From Gordionus sp. m RMFG-2023 (lineage: Eukaryota; Nematomorpha; Gordioida; Chordodea; Parachordodidae): a DNA stretch of 64,000 bases. Location: positions 5,923,743 to 5,987,742 of the forward strand of contig NC_088778.1 of the NCBI RefSeq assembly GCF_954871325.1, read 5' to 3'. Shown in pieces: positions 24,834 to 35,041 of this stretch. Each line of letters begins with the position of its first letter. Within the stretch, counting starts at the first letter, position 1. A program made the position numbers and the translations under genes. Below the pieces are notes generated by a model that was given only the letters and a program-made list of their open reading frames with translations, ran no database searches and had not been told where the DNA came from.

Positions 24834-27800
24834 GTAATCCTTTGTATCATTTTTTACTTAAGTTAAAATATAAGTTTTTATGGAATAACCTTCTTAGTAT
24901 AATTAATTTTATCTATTATAAAATTTAACCTATTCATGATTAATTTAAAAAAGGTCACATTTTAATTATGTAAACAAATATAAATTAATCATATACTGAT
25001 ATTTGTAATCACTTCAAACTTGAACAAATTATTAAAATAAAATATTTTTATGTGAAAGAATTTTGGACTAGGCTTATGTTGGGTTGGGCTCAGTTAGGCC
25101 TATAAACAAATAAGAAATTATGGCCTGGCATTATAAAGTAATTTATAAGGTGAATTATCAAAGCTCTTAGACTTTTCATTTTTTTAGCTTTAAGTCATGA
25201 ATAAATATTTCACTTACAAATTTCTAAAACTATAAAAAAGAAAGAAGGTGGTTAATTTCTTTTATAAATTAATTATATGTGATAATATTAAACAATTTTA
25301 ACATTGGCCATTCCTATATAAGTTCTACATAAAATAATCATATAATTTTTTGTTATAGGTGATATCAACAGTCAACATGTTTGTATTGCTTTATTAAATA
25401 TGCTAAAAAAGGTGGTCATATCTCTGATATAACCCAACCTTTTATTTGTCCTTTGTGTTTTTGTGATAATTGCATCTTTAAAAATTTGTCTCAAATTATT
25501 TAATATTTCCCAATAATCATTCTAATTATGTAATTTTTTGCATTTCTTATTATAAATCAATTTCTTATTAGTTTAGGGTCATTAGCTATCATAAACTATA
25601 AATAAGTACTAAATAATAAGGAATTTGGGATTCACAATTTTTCAAATATTATTTTTGACTGACATTACTTAAGCAGACTTTCTGAGCTTTTTTTTTTTTT
25701 TAATCTGAGTTATTTTTCTTACATAATATATCTGATATTTTATATTGGCACAGTCCTAAATATCAAAAGTATGATTATAGATATCTCTTTTTTTTAAATT
25801 TTATTTAAGTCTAGAAATAAATTTGAGATTTATATAGTCGCAATAGAAATTTTAAGTAATTTATTTAATTAAAACTCCTAAGATCTTAGAATTTGAAAAA
25901 GTCAGACTGGGTCTTCTTAAATCCTAATTTTATAGATCATCATTGAAGGATTTTAAATTATATAAATAGATTAATCAATGATCTGATCTAGGAAATTGCC
26001 AGTAAAATATATGTCTAATGTCTTTCATTGTTAATGAATATTATTTTCATATTTTTTTTACGACTTAAGAATTCCTTGTTCATCATTAGAAGAGGAAATT
26101 GTGCCAACAATAATTTTATTATCTAATAACATAATCCAGTCTGGCATTTTTAAAAGAAAAGTGTGCACTCTTCATATGCAAAAATTTGGTGTCTAGCATA
26201 TAAATGGTGCAGAAAGTAGCAATATATCATTTCTAAAATAGTCAAATCTTAATATTTTTATCTGGCAACTAATATTTTGGTAAAATGGATGTTGATCACT
26301 ATTATCTCTAGGGGAATTTTAGCATTTAAATAAAAGATTTTAAGTATTGTATTGTAACTGATATGTAATTGGTTAAAGTATGTAAGTTTTGATGAGCTTA
26401 ATTTGCCTTTGCTTTTGAGTAATATAGGTACTAAATTATAAGCTTGTTAGATTTTAAATTTTAATAATTTGTTTTCAATTGAAATCAATGATAGATCTAA
26501 TAATTGATTGTGACTCGTCCTGTTTTTAATAAGTTTTTATTTTTAAAGATGTGTGAAACAAATGATTGGCTTGGGATAATCTTATGAATTTGGGAAATAT
26601 GAATTTCAGGATAGAAAAAGGTTGCAAGGAGTCAAAAAGAAGAAATGTTAATAAAATAATTTAAAATATACTGTAAGGAGTGACCCCCCCCCCCACCCTC
26701 ACTAAATATATCTATGTTCTTTTATTTATTTAAGGTTATTGCCAAAACTTGTTTCAAACGTTTTAAAAACTCTAAGAAAGATTCATAGTTATAAAAATTT
26801 TACATTATTAAAAAACATGAATTTTTATTTTCCATTTAAAAGAAAAAGACTTATGTTACATGTTTTTCGATAAGGTTTTAAAAATTTTCGAATTAAATTT
26901 TTTTTTTTCAACGTTTTAGCAACAGGGTATAAAAAAATAGAGGGGAGGGCCAATATTTAATTTGCTTCCCGAATGTATTAATCAATCATAATATCTTAAA
27001 GTTTGTATAAAAATGATATATTGAACGCTGCTTCGTCACCGTAATATCATAAATTTATGATATTATATAAAAAGGTTCTTACATGTTATAATTTTGGATG
27101 AAAATCAAATTATAACCCGTTCAAAAATTGAAAATGGGTCTGGTTTAACCCGATTTAGTCTGGTTCCTATTCGGGCCCGTCTCGTACATCCATGACTGAT
27201 ATGTTCAAGGATTTTGTGATTCATAGATAAAGAATTTATATATTACTTTAAAAAAAATGAACTTTAAAATCCCTAAAATATTAAATAACCTCCAAGATGT
27301 CAAAAATAACTCAATAAATTTACATTAAAGGAAAAATTCCATTAATTATTATATTTTATTTGATAGAAAGATAATTCGAGCCCTAATTGTTACTTATTCT
27401 CATGTGGTTTGAATGCCGAACTATGTACTTTCGCTCGACACAATCATTATTCCCTCTCTTTTCATAGGCCCAAATCTCCTGAGAATATAAATTCTGATCC
27501 TAACATTTATCCTCCATCTTATTACTTCAATCCTAATGTGGAACACAATATACACCGTGAGGAATTTACATACGACTCTATCGCTAAAAATGAGGTTGGT
27601 GACCATGATGGAAAAATAAAAAACGAATCTTTCAGACCAACTGAAAGGGGTAACGTAAGTTTGAATAGCGATGGCGTCATGAAGTTAAAAAACAGAAAAT
27701 TTGATCCCTCGAGTAACGCTAAGAATTTGTCATTTCAATACGATATAATCATGGAAAGGCACGATGCGAATGAGGGAGTTCGAACCAAATATTATATACT

Positions 27801-30800
27801 CAAACCTATTGCCGATATACCTAAGGAAGTCAAATTCATTGTAAATAATAGGAATATGCCGAATGAAATGAATGCATCAAAATTGAGCCTTATTGCGATG
27901 AGCAATAACGTCACGAAGGACATTATTACGCATTACCCTAAACACCAAATCGAATCCGAAATTGCCCATAAAAATGACGGGAATACTTCTAAATTTACTC
28001 CGAAATATGATCCCAATGACTGGTTTCGTAAGCATTATGAAGATAATGATGATAATATTAAGAGGTATCCTGGAAATTTCAATTATTTTTACCTACCATT
28101 CAGTTACTCCAAAGTGGAGCATAACAAAAACGATTTCAGGAGTTTGGCTAATATCTTCGTTAACGACGATGGAAGAAAATCTTATCTAAATTCCGAGGAG
28201 TTGGTCCAAAATGTCAAGTCACAACAGCCTAAAAGACGCGCGAGGCAAGATTCTACCCGGCATCTCGATCATGCCCATAACAACAGGAAAGGAAAACAAA
28301 ATAATTTTTCCCCTAGATGGCTCAAGCTTACCCAATTTTCCGATGTAAAGTCAAAGAATTTCGCGCCATATCCAACACCTTATCCATTCAAACGTCAAGC
28401 GTCTTTTGATAGTGGCTTAGAGCCTCTGCCTTACTTAGAGAGTGCTAGACCACGGAATTATCCGAAAATAAAAGCCACGCAGTTGTTTTTAATGAAGGAA
28501 CCCAACGATGCTTTAATGCCTCCACCCCGTTCACCTTTTAACGCAGGTCTCCATTTAATATTATTATTATAATAATCTATAAATATACATTTAATATATC
28601 AGAGGTATTTAATATTTAATTAATTCTTAATCGACAATATAATTATTTATTTTAATGATATATATTTTGTGACTGGTAAGTGATTTGTTCTGTAATCGAT
28701 CGTTCTTCAAATTCGAACCCTTTCAATTTTTTTAAAAATATTATATAGTTACCTACATTCATAGTCGAATAGTCGGATTTAATAGCTGATCGATTTATAG
28801 AATTCGTTTAAGATCAATTTTTTCTATAATTCCATTCATGATAATAATCAATCTAAAAATTTTTGATTTTAACAAAGAAAAATTAATCCCATAAACAGAT
28901 TTTAAAAATCGACTAGCTATAAAATCTTGCCGGATCGAATCCCAGAATCTAGCCTAAAACATGATAAAAAAACATTAAATTCAATAACCTCCTTTATTAA
29001 TAGGTATTGATATATCATAGGCGAAAAATTCATCCGCCCACCTATCTATATAAATATTTGATTAGTTGATTTGATTTTTTATTTATTTTAACCCTTCCGG
29101 CGCCCGGAATATTTCCTATGAACAAAAAATATTTGTATTTTGATATAATAAAATAATGATTTTGATAGGTTAATGATAAAATACGAAATAATAAATATAG
29201 TTTTATTAATTAATATCTTTAAGTACCAACCCATTAGTTTCTTAAATATAAAAATTAATTGATTAAAAATTTTGATGACAAATGATCTCGCTAGGCGCGA
29301 AAGGGTTAATATTTTCAATCCGGGTTATATTTCAGATTAACTCACCTGCGGGTTGTTTTAAAAATATTTTTTAACCCGCTATCCAGCCCAATGTTAGAAA
29401 TATTTTTAACTGAATCCTGCATTCACGGTTAGCGATGCAAGGTATCAAGCACCCTCCCATGTATTTCTAATCGGTATCTTACTAGGATATAATTAAAAAT
29501 GTTATTTTTGATATAAAAATGACATGCCTTCACTATTTTTCAAAATATTTTAGATACCTTCGCCCATAGTTATAAATTTTTAAAATTTTAAAAACGTTTT
29601 TTATTTTTGACAATAATTATAAACAATGGCCCGGGTTTAATGTAGATAATTAATTTATCATAAATATATTTTCAATTATTGTTGAGCACTTGAATTTAGT
29701 TTAAAATCAATAATTTCGAAATGAATTGTTTTTATGTATGTTAGTACCTGCAATGGCGTTATATTTTCAACTTTAAATCATTTCGTGAACGTGTTTCTTT
29801 TAAATTTTTGAATTGTCGAAAATGTATTCCGTCATGTTTGGAAAACCTACTCTATGAATTTCAGGCAATCTTGTTATGAAATTTTGGACTTAATTATAAT
29901 TTATATTCGTTTTTTTCCATAGACTCAAGATTTTTATTATTTAAAATAAAAATGTAGCCCAGATTCAGATTTTGACATCTCGAGAAAGAAATAATGCTGC
30001 CAGATATTCCCCATCGAATAATAAGCGATTGTATCAACCATCCATCCAAAATTTCAACGAAGCAGACGATCGCTCGAATTATTATATTTACGATCAAAAC
30101 GAGAAGGCGGATACGACATCCTTATACGATTACAAATACCCTATTACCCGAACAAATAGTCAACTACGTATTATTGGTTAGTTTTATCCCAATATTTAAT
30201 GAATATCATTGGAAGACATTGGGTATAGGAGATAAAACGGGAAAAAATTTATTTAAATATTTTCCAATGTTTTTTTTTATCTTCAAAGCTTTTAATGACT
30301 TTATTGATTAATTATTCTGCCATTTTTTTTATCTTAGATTATTATACACTTCATTATTGATTATTTTTACAATTTTAACTGCAAAACGAAATTACTTATA
30401 AAATGTTTCCAATAAAATCATTCCTTTATTTACAAGGTGGATACTATGCTCCAAACCTTTGAAAAGCGCTATTACTTAAAATTCCATAAATAATATATGC
30501 AAGTTAAATTTTATTTAAACCCGGTAATTTTTTAGTGATAACTGTCTGGGATTAATATAATCTAACTTATTAATTCGTTTAATTTTTCTTTCAATTGTTT
30601 TATAATTTTTTTAATACATACTTTTTATTGGTTTAAAATTTATATTAATTGATTATTTGAACCGGAGTTCCAGGCTGGTCAATTGACTTGTCAAATATGG
30701 TCAAATACTCTAATGTAATATATATTGAACGAGTAGTTATTTGATTCACATATATCCATTAATAAAAAATTGTTATTTTTTTAAAAAATTAAATATACCA

Positions 30801-33800
30801 AGTGCAATATTTTTTCGCTACTGAAAAATCAACATGCCAAGTACATTTAGTTAAACGAAGCCTGTTTCTTCAATAAAATGTATACAACAAATACTAACAA
30901 CGAAGTTTTATAGGCTTCCTAGAAACTGTTTGCCAAATATGCCCACGAGAAATAAGTGATTATTTTTTTAGAACGAAGAACAAGTTTGGATGAAAATTTA
31001 AAGTTTCTAAGGAGACAATTGCACTTTGCCTTAAGTAAAGAATAATATGTTCTTTAGAATACCATATTATTTAATCATGCTAAAATCCAATATTTTCTCA
31101 AGAAGAAAAAAAATTATCTGTCACAGAATGCGAGAATGAATCAATTCAAAATATTGCATATACCAAATAAATGAATACTGTCATAAGGACATTTAATGAA
31201 TTTGACCAGTCACTTACGCAGCAGGGGAGGGGCATGAGGACCAACCTCCCCCCCCTTTCAATCTAAAAAATTCAGATGCCAGCTAAGAAAAAATATTACT
31301 CTTTTATGATTATTAATTTATATTTTATAATAATCATTCCTAACTCTTATCGTATATATATTCCAATTACATTTATTTTTCACATTCACAGCTGAAATAA
31401 ATACGCTACTAATTTGTTCTACGAATGAATAATTTTAAATTCTTGGCATTAAATTTTATTTTTCTATCATTTTAAAATTTCCCATCAATTCCTGCAAAAC
31501 TAATAAAATATTTCAAGAAAATGGCATCGATTTGTGAGACAGAAGAATAGCTGAAAGTATTATATTGTAGCTTAAAAAAATTGGGGTAAATGTAGATAAT
31601 GAATAATTATATGACTTTATTGAGTCAAAATCAGCTCTTTATGAATTTAATATTTGTCAAGCTCCACTCACAGCAAAGCAAGCCCATCGTGCCAATATTA
31701 TTTATATAGGACTGGTCGAAGAATATTATAAGATAAATATCTTTATCTGCCTCTTGGATACTTTTATAACTCAAATGAATGAAAATTTCTTGATTAATCA
31801 GGCAACACTTATAAATTGCAAATAATTACCAGGGACATGGAATGGTACTTTGAGTAAATTTATGAAACGGGAACAAAATCGGAAGGTCTTCCGGAACGTT
31901 CCTGAAATCATATATAAATTTCTTATTTATTTTGCTCATAGATGACACAAAATTATGCGCAAGCCTGGAAATTTTGCTCATAGATGGCAGAAAGTTTTTT
32001 TACATCTTTAGCGAAATCCTTAGGCTTCACATAATATTATTTTGGCTAAAATTTTAATTGGGCTGTTCAAATTGACCCAAACGGCGCTTAATAAACTATA
32101 CTCGACCCAGATTTAAACAAAAAGTAAACATTATATATTTTTGACAACTGTTATTAAATAATAAGATATTGATTACAATCACAAAATATACTTTATTTAA
32201 TTAAAAATTATGTTATTTTGAAAAAAAATGTATATTTTTATGACAGATATTGAGTGCAACAGTGAATACGAATTTAAATGTCTTTCTGGTTCACCTTCTT
32301 GCATAGCTATTTACGATGTTTGTGATAAAATACCACACTGCCAAGATGGCAGTGATGAAATAGATTGTCCTAGTAAGATTTTTTTAAAAATATTATCGTA
32401 TTTTTAAAATTTATATTTTTTTTTACTTAATAAAACTAGGATTTAAAAGCAAGACTAAGACTAAAGAAAGTGTGGCAATGAATGCCACAAATAATATTTT
32501 TACAAAAAATCTAAGCCGTTTGTTGAAAACAGGCAATGCGGACTCCAGGTAACACATGACTTATCTTCATTCAAATATAATCTGCATATTTAGGGATTCT
32601 TCATTCATTTATGGCAAAATATCTCTGTTTCGGGTAAATATTATATAGAAATATACATACAAAATATTACCATAAATTGTTATCATTTTGTCAGTTATTT
32701 TATTAAACATATTTACAGCTTAAATATTTAAATTTAAAAAAAAAATTTAGTCCAAATTTAAACTCAAAAAACGTAAATTACTGATCGGTATTCTCTCCAC
32801 CCTTTCCGCTTCGTTATTCCTTTTTCTCCTCTGTTTATATTGCTACAGCTCCCATCGCCTAAATAAAAGCCCTAAGAAATATCTGGGCAATAATAAATCA
32901 TGGAGGGCATCAAAAATTTTTAAAATTTTCCCGCTAGCCTATCTTTTCGATTTTGAATTTAACCACAAATGGTTTAACAAATATAACGGGCTTAAGAAGC
33001 CTGATAAAAAATATTACGTTAATGGTCTCACCCTGTTTGACGACTACCAATATGACGAAGATGAAGAAGATAATGATGAATACCAGGATACCGAAAGAAA
33101 AAACGTTAAAAAAGAGACTAACAAGGAAAAGGAGGGAGGGATCTTAGAGGACGAGTTGTTTCGTCGTCAGGACTACGAAATCGGTGCAGGGAAAGATACT
33201 CATGATGTGGTACATAATGGACATAATATAAAGGGTTTATTTTATTGATTATTTTTTGCCACTTTGGGATTTACTAATACTCTTAATTAGTGTTGTTTAA
33301 ACGACTAGATTTGAGCCTATTTTTTAAAACGTATCCAGAAAATCATTATACAAGCCTGATTTTTCTCATACATCACACAAAGATTTGAACATCTATTAGC
33401 CAAATCTCGAGGCTTAGTCAATATTTTTCTGGCTAAAATATTAAATTAGCCGTTTTTTTAAATCGGCACAAATTGGGCCGTCAACACTACTCTTGATGAT
33501 AGTTAGATAAATCAAAATCTGCTAAGAATTAAGTTGCAAGTTAATTTAATTTTGCTCTCATTAAAGTTTACTATATTTTTTTTCAAATAGAAATTTTTAG
33601 AAACTCCGAATATAAATTATTTTTTTAACAGGTACCAATAGAAAAGGTTTATTAGAACCATTACTATTTGCCGAAAATCAAGATTTTTATAAAAACGAAT
33701 ATTTTGATAATCATTACCAAGGAAGTGCCAGGAATAACATTATTAAGGTTGCCTTCAAAGATAACAAAATGTTAGATGGATCCGTTAGTATGGGTAGCCA

Positions 33801-33963
33801 ACATTTTTTAGATTCTTTTGCCGCTAAAAAGCTTTGGAATAAAAAAAGTAATCAGAATAACAATGGACATAAAATTACAAGGGGTTTGAATAAGCCTAAA
33901 GGGAAAATTGGAAGGCATTGCACTCCTATAACATCAAATAATATTGAAAGCGAAGATATTTGA
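24582..33963 (+). CDS. MANSC-LDLa type I membrane protein (LRP11-like)
   Basis: Eight exons in consistent phase: 24582-24833, 27367-28546, 29958-30176, 32247-32372, 32440-32548, 32594-32633, 32751-33234 and 33632-33963, giving 913 residues. Order of parts: signal peptide (residues 1-18, ending LSYA); MANSC domain (about 25-112) with its cysteines in 'CSRMCCHTMTCSVSIFEN' (exon 1) and 'PNCYLFSCGLNAELCTF' (exon 2); a long polar, Asn/Asp-rich linker; one LDL-receptor class A repeat (about 551-591) with 'CDKIPHCQDGSDEIDC', the calcium-binding acidic pattern; one membrane helix (about 652-674); and a 240-residue cytoplasmic tail. MANSC plus LDLa without Kunitz domains is the layout of LRP11, whereas HAI-1/SPINT1 adds Kunitz domains. 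Orthology beyond architecture is inferred. The ligand and function are unknown. Confidence 0.88.
24834..27366 (+). other. Intron 1 of the MANSC/LDLa gene (2.5 kb)
   Basis: Runs from gtaatc to tttgatag. AT-rich, with a C-run near 26685 and a GC-richer patch at 27120-27200 ('cgggcccgtctcgtacatcc') that looks like the end of a MITE whose partner I could not find. A short open stretch near 25360-25500 was considered as an exon and rejected because the 27367 exon completes MANSC exactly. Confidence 0.7.
27367..28546 (+). CDS. MANSC/LDLa gene exon 2: end of MANSC and long extracellular linker
   Basis: 393 codons in phase 0 to 1. The first 30 residues finish MANSC ('NCYLFSCG', 'CTFARHNHYS'). The rest is polar and probably disordered, with many Asn, Asp, Pro and Lys. 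It contains 'PKRRARQDS' at residues 372-380, an R-x-x-R furin-type site. Base composition is clearly less AT-rich than its surroundings, as expected for real coding sequence. The donor is gcag|gtctcc. Confidence 0.88.
28547..29957 (+). other. Intron 2 of the MANSC/LDLa gene
   Basis: AT-rich. It holds the piggyBac-type MITE at 29092-29305 and, at 29310-29410, GC-richer debris ('cctgcgggttgttt', 'aacccgctatccagccc'). It ends ...aaaatgtag before exon 3. Confidence 0.7.
29088..29309. mobile_element. piggyBac-type MITE
   Basis: TTAA (29088-29091) is followed by CCCTTCCGGCGCC; the other end is GGCGCGAAAGGG followed by TTAA (29306-29309). The TTAA duplication and CCCTTT-like inverted termini with CGCC are the signature of piggyBac. 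The body is 214 bases and AT-rich, without coding capacity. Confidence 0.88.
29958..30176 (+). CDS. MANSC/LDLa gene exon 3: extracellular linker
   Basis: 73 residues, polar and tyrosine-rich ('RYSPSNNKRLYQPSIQNF', 'DRSNYYIYDQNEKADTTS'). Enters and leaves in phase 1 (acceptor tgtag, donor gttagt). No domain recognised. Confidence 0.8.
30177..32246 (+). other. Intron 3 of the MANSC/LDLa gene (2.1 kb)
   Basis: No other gene. 31205-31265 has a C/G-rich patch ('cagcaggggaggggc', 'cctcccccccc'). 31850-32100 contains degenerate sequence related to the TAGTGTTG MITE core ('tgctcatagatg', 'ataatattattttggct'), here without clean ends. Confidence 0.65.
32247..32372 (+). CDS. MANSC/LDLa gene exon 4: LDL-receptor class A repeat
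   Basis: Encodes one complete LDLa module on a single exon with phase 1-1 borders, the usual exchangeable-module phase. Six cysteines are present: 'CNSEYEFKCLSGS', 'CIAIYDVCDKI', 'HCQDGSDEIDC'. The acidic calcium cage D...DGSDE is intact. Confidence 0.95.
32440..32633 (+). CDS. MANSC/LDLa gene exons 5 and 6 (exon 6 is 40 bases)
   Basis: Exon 5 is 32440-32548 ('RFKSKTKTKESVAMNATNN', then 'LSRLLKTGNADS') and exon 6 is the micro-exon 32594-32633 ('DSSFIYGKISLFR'). They form the juxtamembrane stalk. Joining exon 5 (phase 2) straight to exon 7 would shift the frame; the micro-exon corrects it, which is the main evidence for it. Confidence 0.78.
32751..33234 (+). CDS. MANSC/LDLa gene exon 7: transmembrane helix and cytoplasmic tail
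   Basis: Basic 'KLKKRK' precedes a 23-residue hydrophobic helix ('LLIGILSTLSASLFLFLLCL'), then a tail with a conserved-looking hydrophobic patch ('FKIFPLAYLFDFEFNHKWF'), an acidic run ('YDEDEEDNDE') and a Lys/Glu segment. The donor aagg|gtttat is phase 1. Confidence 0.88.
33235..33631 (+). other. Intron 7 of the MANSC/LDLa gene
   Basis: About half of this 397-base intron is the TAGTGTTG-family MITE at 33288-33489. The intron ends in a T-rich tract and aacag. Confidence 0.8.
33288..33489. mobile_element. hAT-type MITE (TAGTGTTG family) in intron 7
   Basis: Starts TAGTGTTGTTTAAACGAC and ends GGGCCGTCAACACTA, with subterminal 'aaaacgtat' and 'ttagccgttt'. Flanks are CTCTTAAT and CTCTTGAT (7 of 8). 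The core 'ctcgaggctt.gtcaatattt' is shared with the copy at 45460-45873. Confidence 0.88.
33632..33963 (+). CDS. MANSC/LDLa gene exon 8: cytoplasmic C-terminus
   Basis: 109 codons plus TGA. The sequence starts 'TNRKGLLEPLLFAENQDFY' and later has 'GSQHFLDSFAAKKLW' and a basic, Asn-rich end. No domain is recognised. The phase 1 acceptor (ttaacag) matches exon 7. Confidence 0.85.
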
Positions 33964-34156
33964 TAAAGTGATTTGTTTAGTTTCCAGTTTAACAAAATAT
34001 TTATAGCCATAAAAATCAACCAAAGATGTGCAATATTATAATGAGCATTATTTTTTTGTGTATTTTAAAAGCTCATTTTTAAAAAAAAATTCAGAAAATC
34101 CTCAATCATATATTTAACTCAATAATTTCGGACCATTTTTTTGTGCAATATTTTAT

Positions 34157-34162
34157 AATAAA
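34157..34162 (+). promoter_or_regulatory. Candidate polyadenylation signal AATAAA for the MANSC/LDLa gene
   Basis: First clean AATAAA downstream of the stop codon, about 195 bases after it. In AT-rich DNA this motif is common, so the assignment is tentative. Confidence 0.45.
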
Positions 34163-34269
34163 TCCTTATATATATTATTAGTTTAAAGTCGCATGTATTT
34201 TTATTGCTTCTAGTATAAAACCAATTTTTCGTCGTCATTTATAGCAAAATATATAATCGTTTTTATAAT

Positions 34270-34275
34270 TTTATT
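34270..34275 (-). promoter_or_regulatory. Candidate polyadenylation signal AATAAA for YLPM1
   Basis: TTTATT on the + strand, about 185 bases downstream of the YLPM1 stop on the - strand. With the opposite signal at 34157-34162 this makes a compact convergent terminator region. Tentative. Confidence 0.4.
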
Positions 34276-34457
34276 TTTTATAAATATATGTACAAAAGAG
34301 TCGTCAAATATATCTATTAATATATACATTTAAAGTAAGAATTTTAGTTCATGTGGGCCTAGGATGTTTCAGATATACAGCATTATTTGAACTCACGATC
34401 ATCATTTGATACGTTTTTGCGAATTTTAATTTAATATGTTTCTGCGAATATAAATCA

Positions 34458-35041
34458 TCATATGTATTTTGTTTTATTGAGAGCTTTGTGGGGTTGGTCA
34501 TTTTCTACCATTGATTCCCAATCAGTTTTGCCTACCACAAACCCTATGGCTCTTTTCTTTGCTTGATCTTTGGCCTCTTCAATATCGGCCCATCTCACCT
34601 GTTTAAACAATGATTTGTAGTAATTAGTATTATGCCCCGTATTTAGATTAAAATATTATGTTAATATTTTTTAAATACCCTTTTTTTGCATGAATTAGAA
34701 TTGATATCCGATTTATCGGTGTCAGGTGAAAGTCGCAAATATTCTTCAATGGAATTGATCTTGTTTACGTGGTCGTTCCTTTTTGATTTTCTCAAACCAT
34801 CGAGCTTGTCTGATAAAGACAAAAAAAATACATAACTAAGTTACGCAATGTCTAATTATATTTATATAAAGAGCGCACTATCTAGCGAAAAAAATCAATA
34901 TATTAAATATTTTAACAAAAAAATGATAAACATTTTTTTAAATAGATAAATCATGCGATTTTTTTTATTACCTAAATTCGTTTCCTTGGTTTCCATATTA
35001 TCCCATCGAGATGGAATGAAAAAATGGTCATCATTAATCGC
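34458..35041 (-). CDS. YLPM1: YLPM1 exons 16-18: conserved C-terminus
   Basis: Exons 35041-34972 ('HFFIPSRWDNMETKETNL'), 34809-34679 ('DKLDGLRKSKRND', 'SIEEYLRLSPDTD') and 34598-34458 ('VRWADIEEAKDQAKKRAIGF', 'KALNKTKYI' stop). The human protein has the same order: SKWEMDT, LDKLDGLRTGTKRKRD, DYLQLPDD, KKRVRWADLEE, KRAIGFVVGQTDWE, ALNRTKYI. The KKR|VRW junction is an exact phase 0 splice. Confidence 0.95.

Noticed and set aside
25360-25500. Possible exon with several cysteines in intron 1 of the MANSC/LDLa gene
   Set aside because: Its cysteine spacing does not fit MANSC, whereas the exon at 27367 completes the domain exactly with matching phase.
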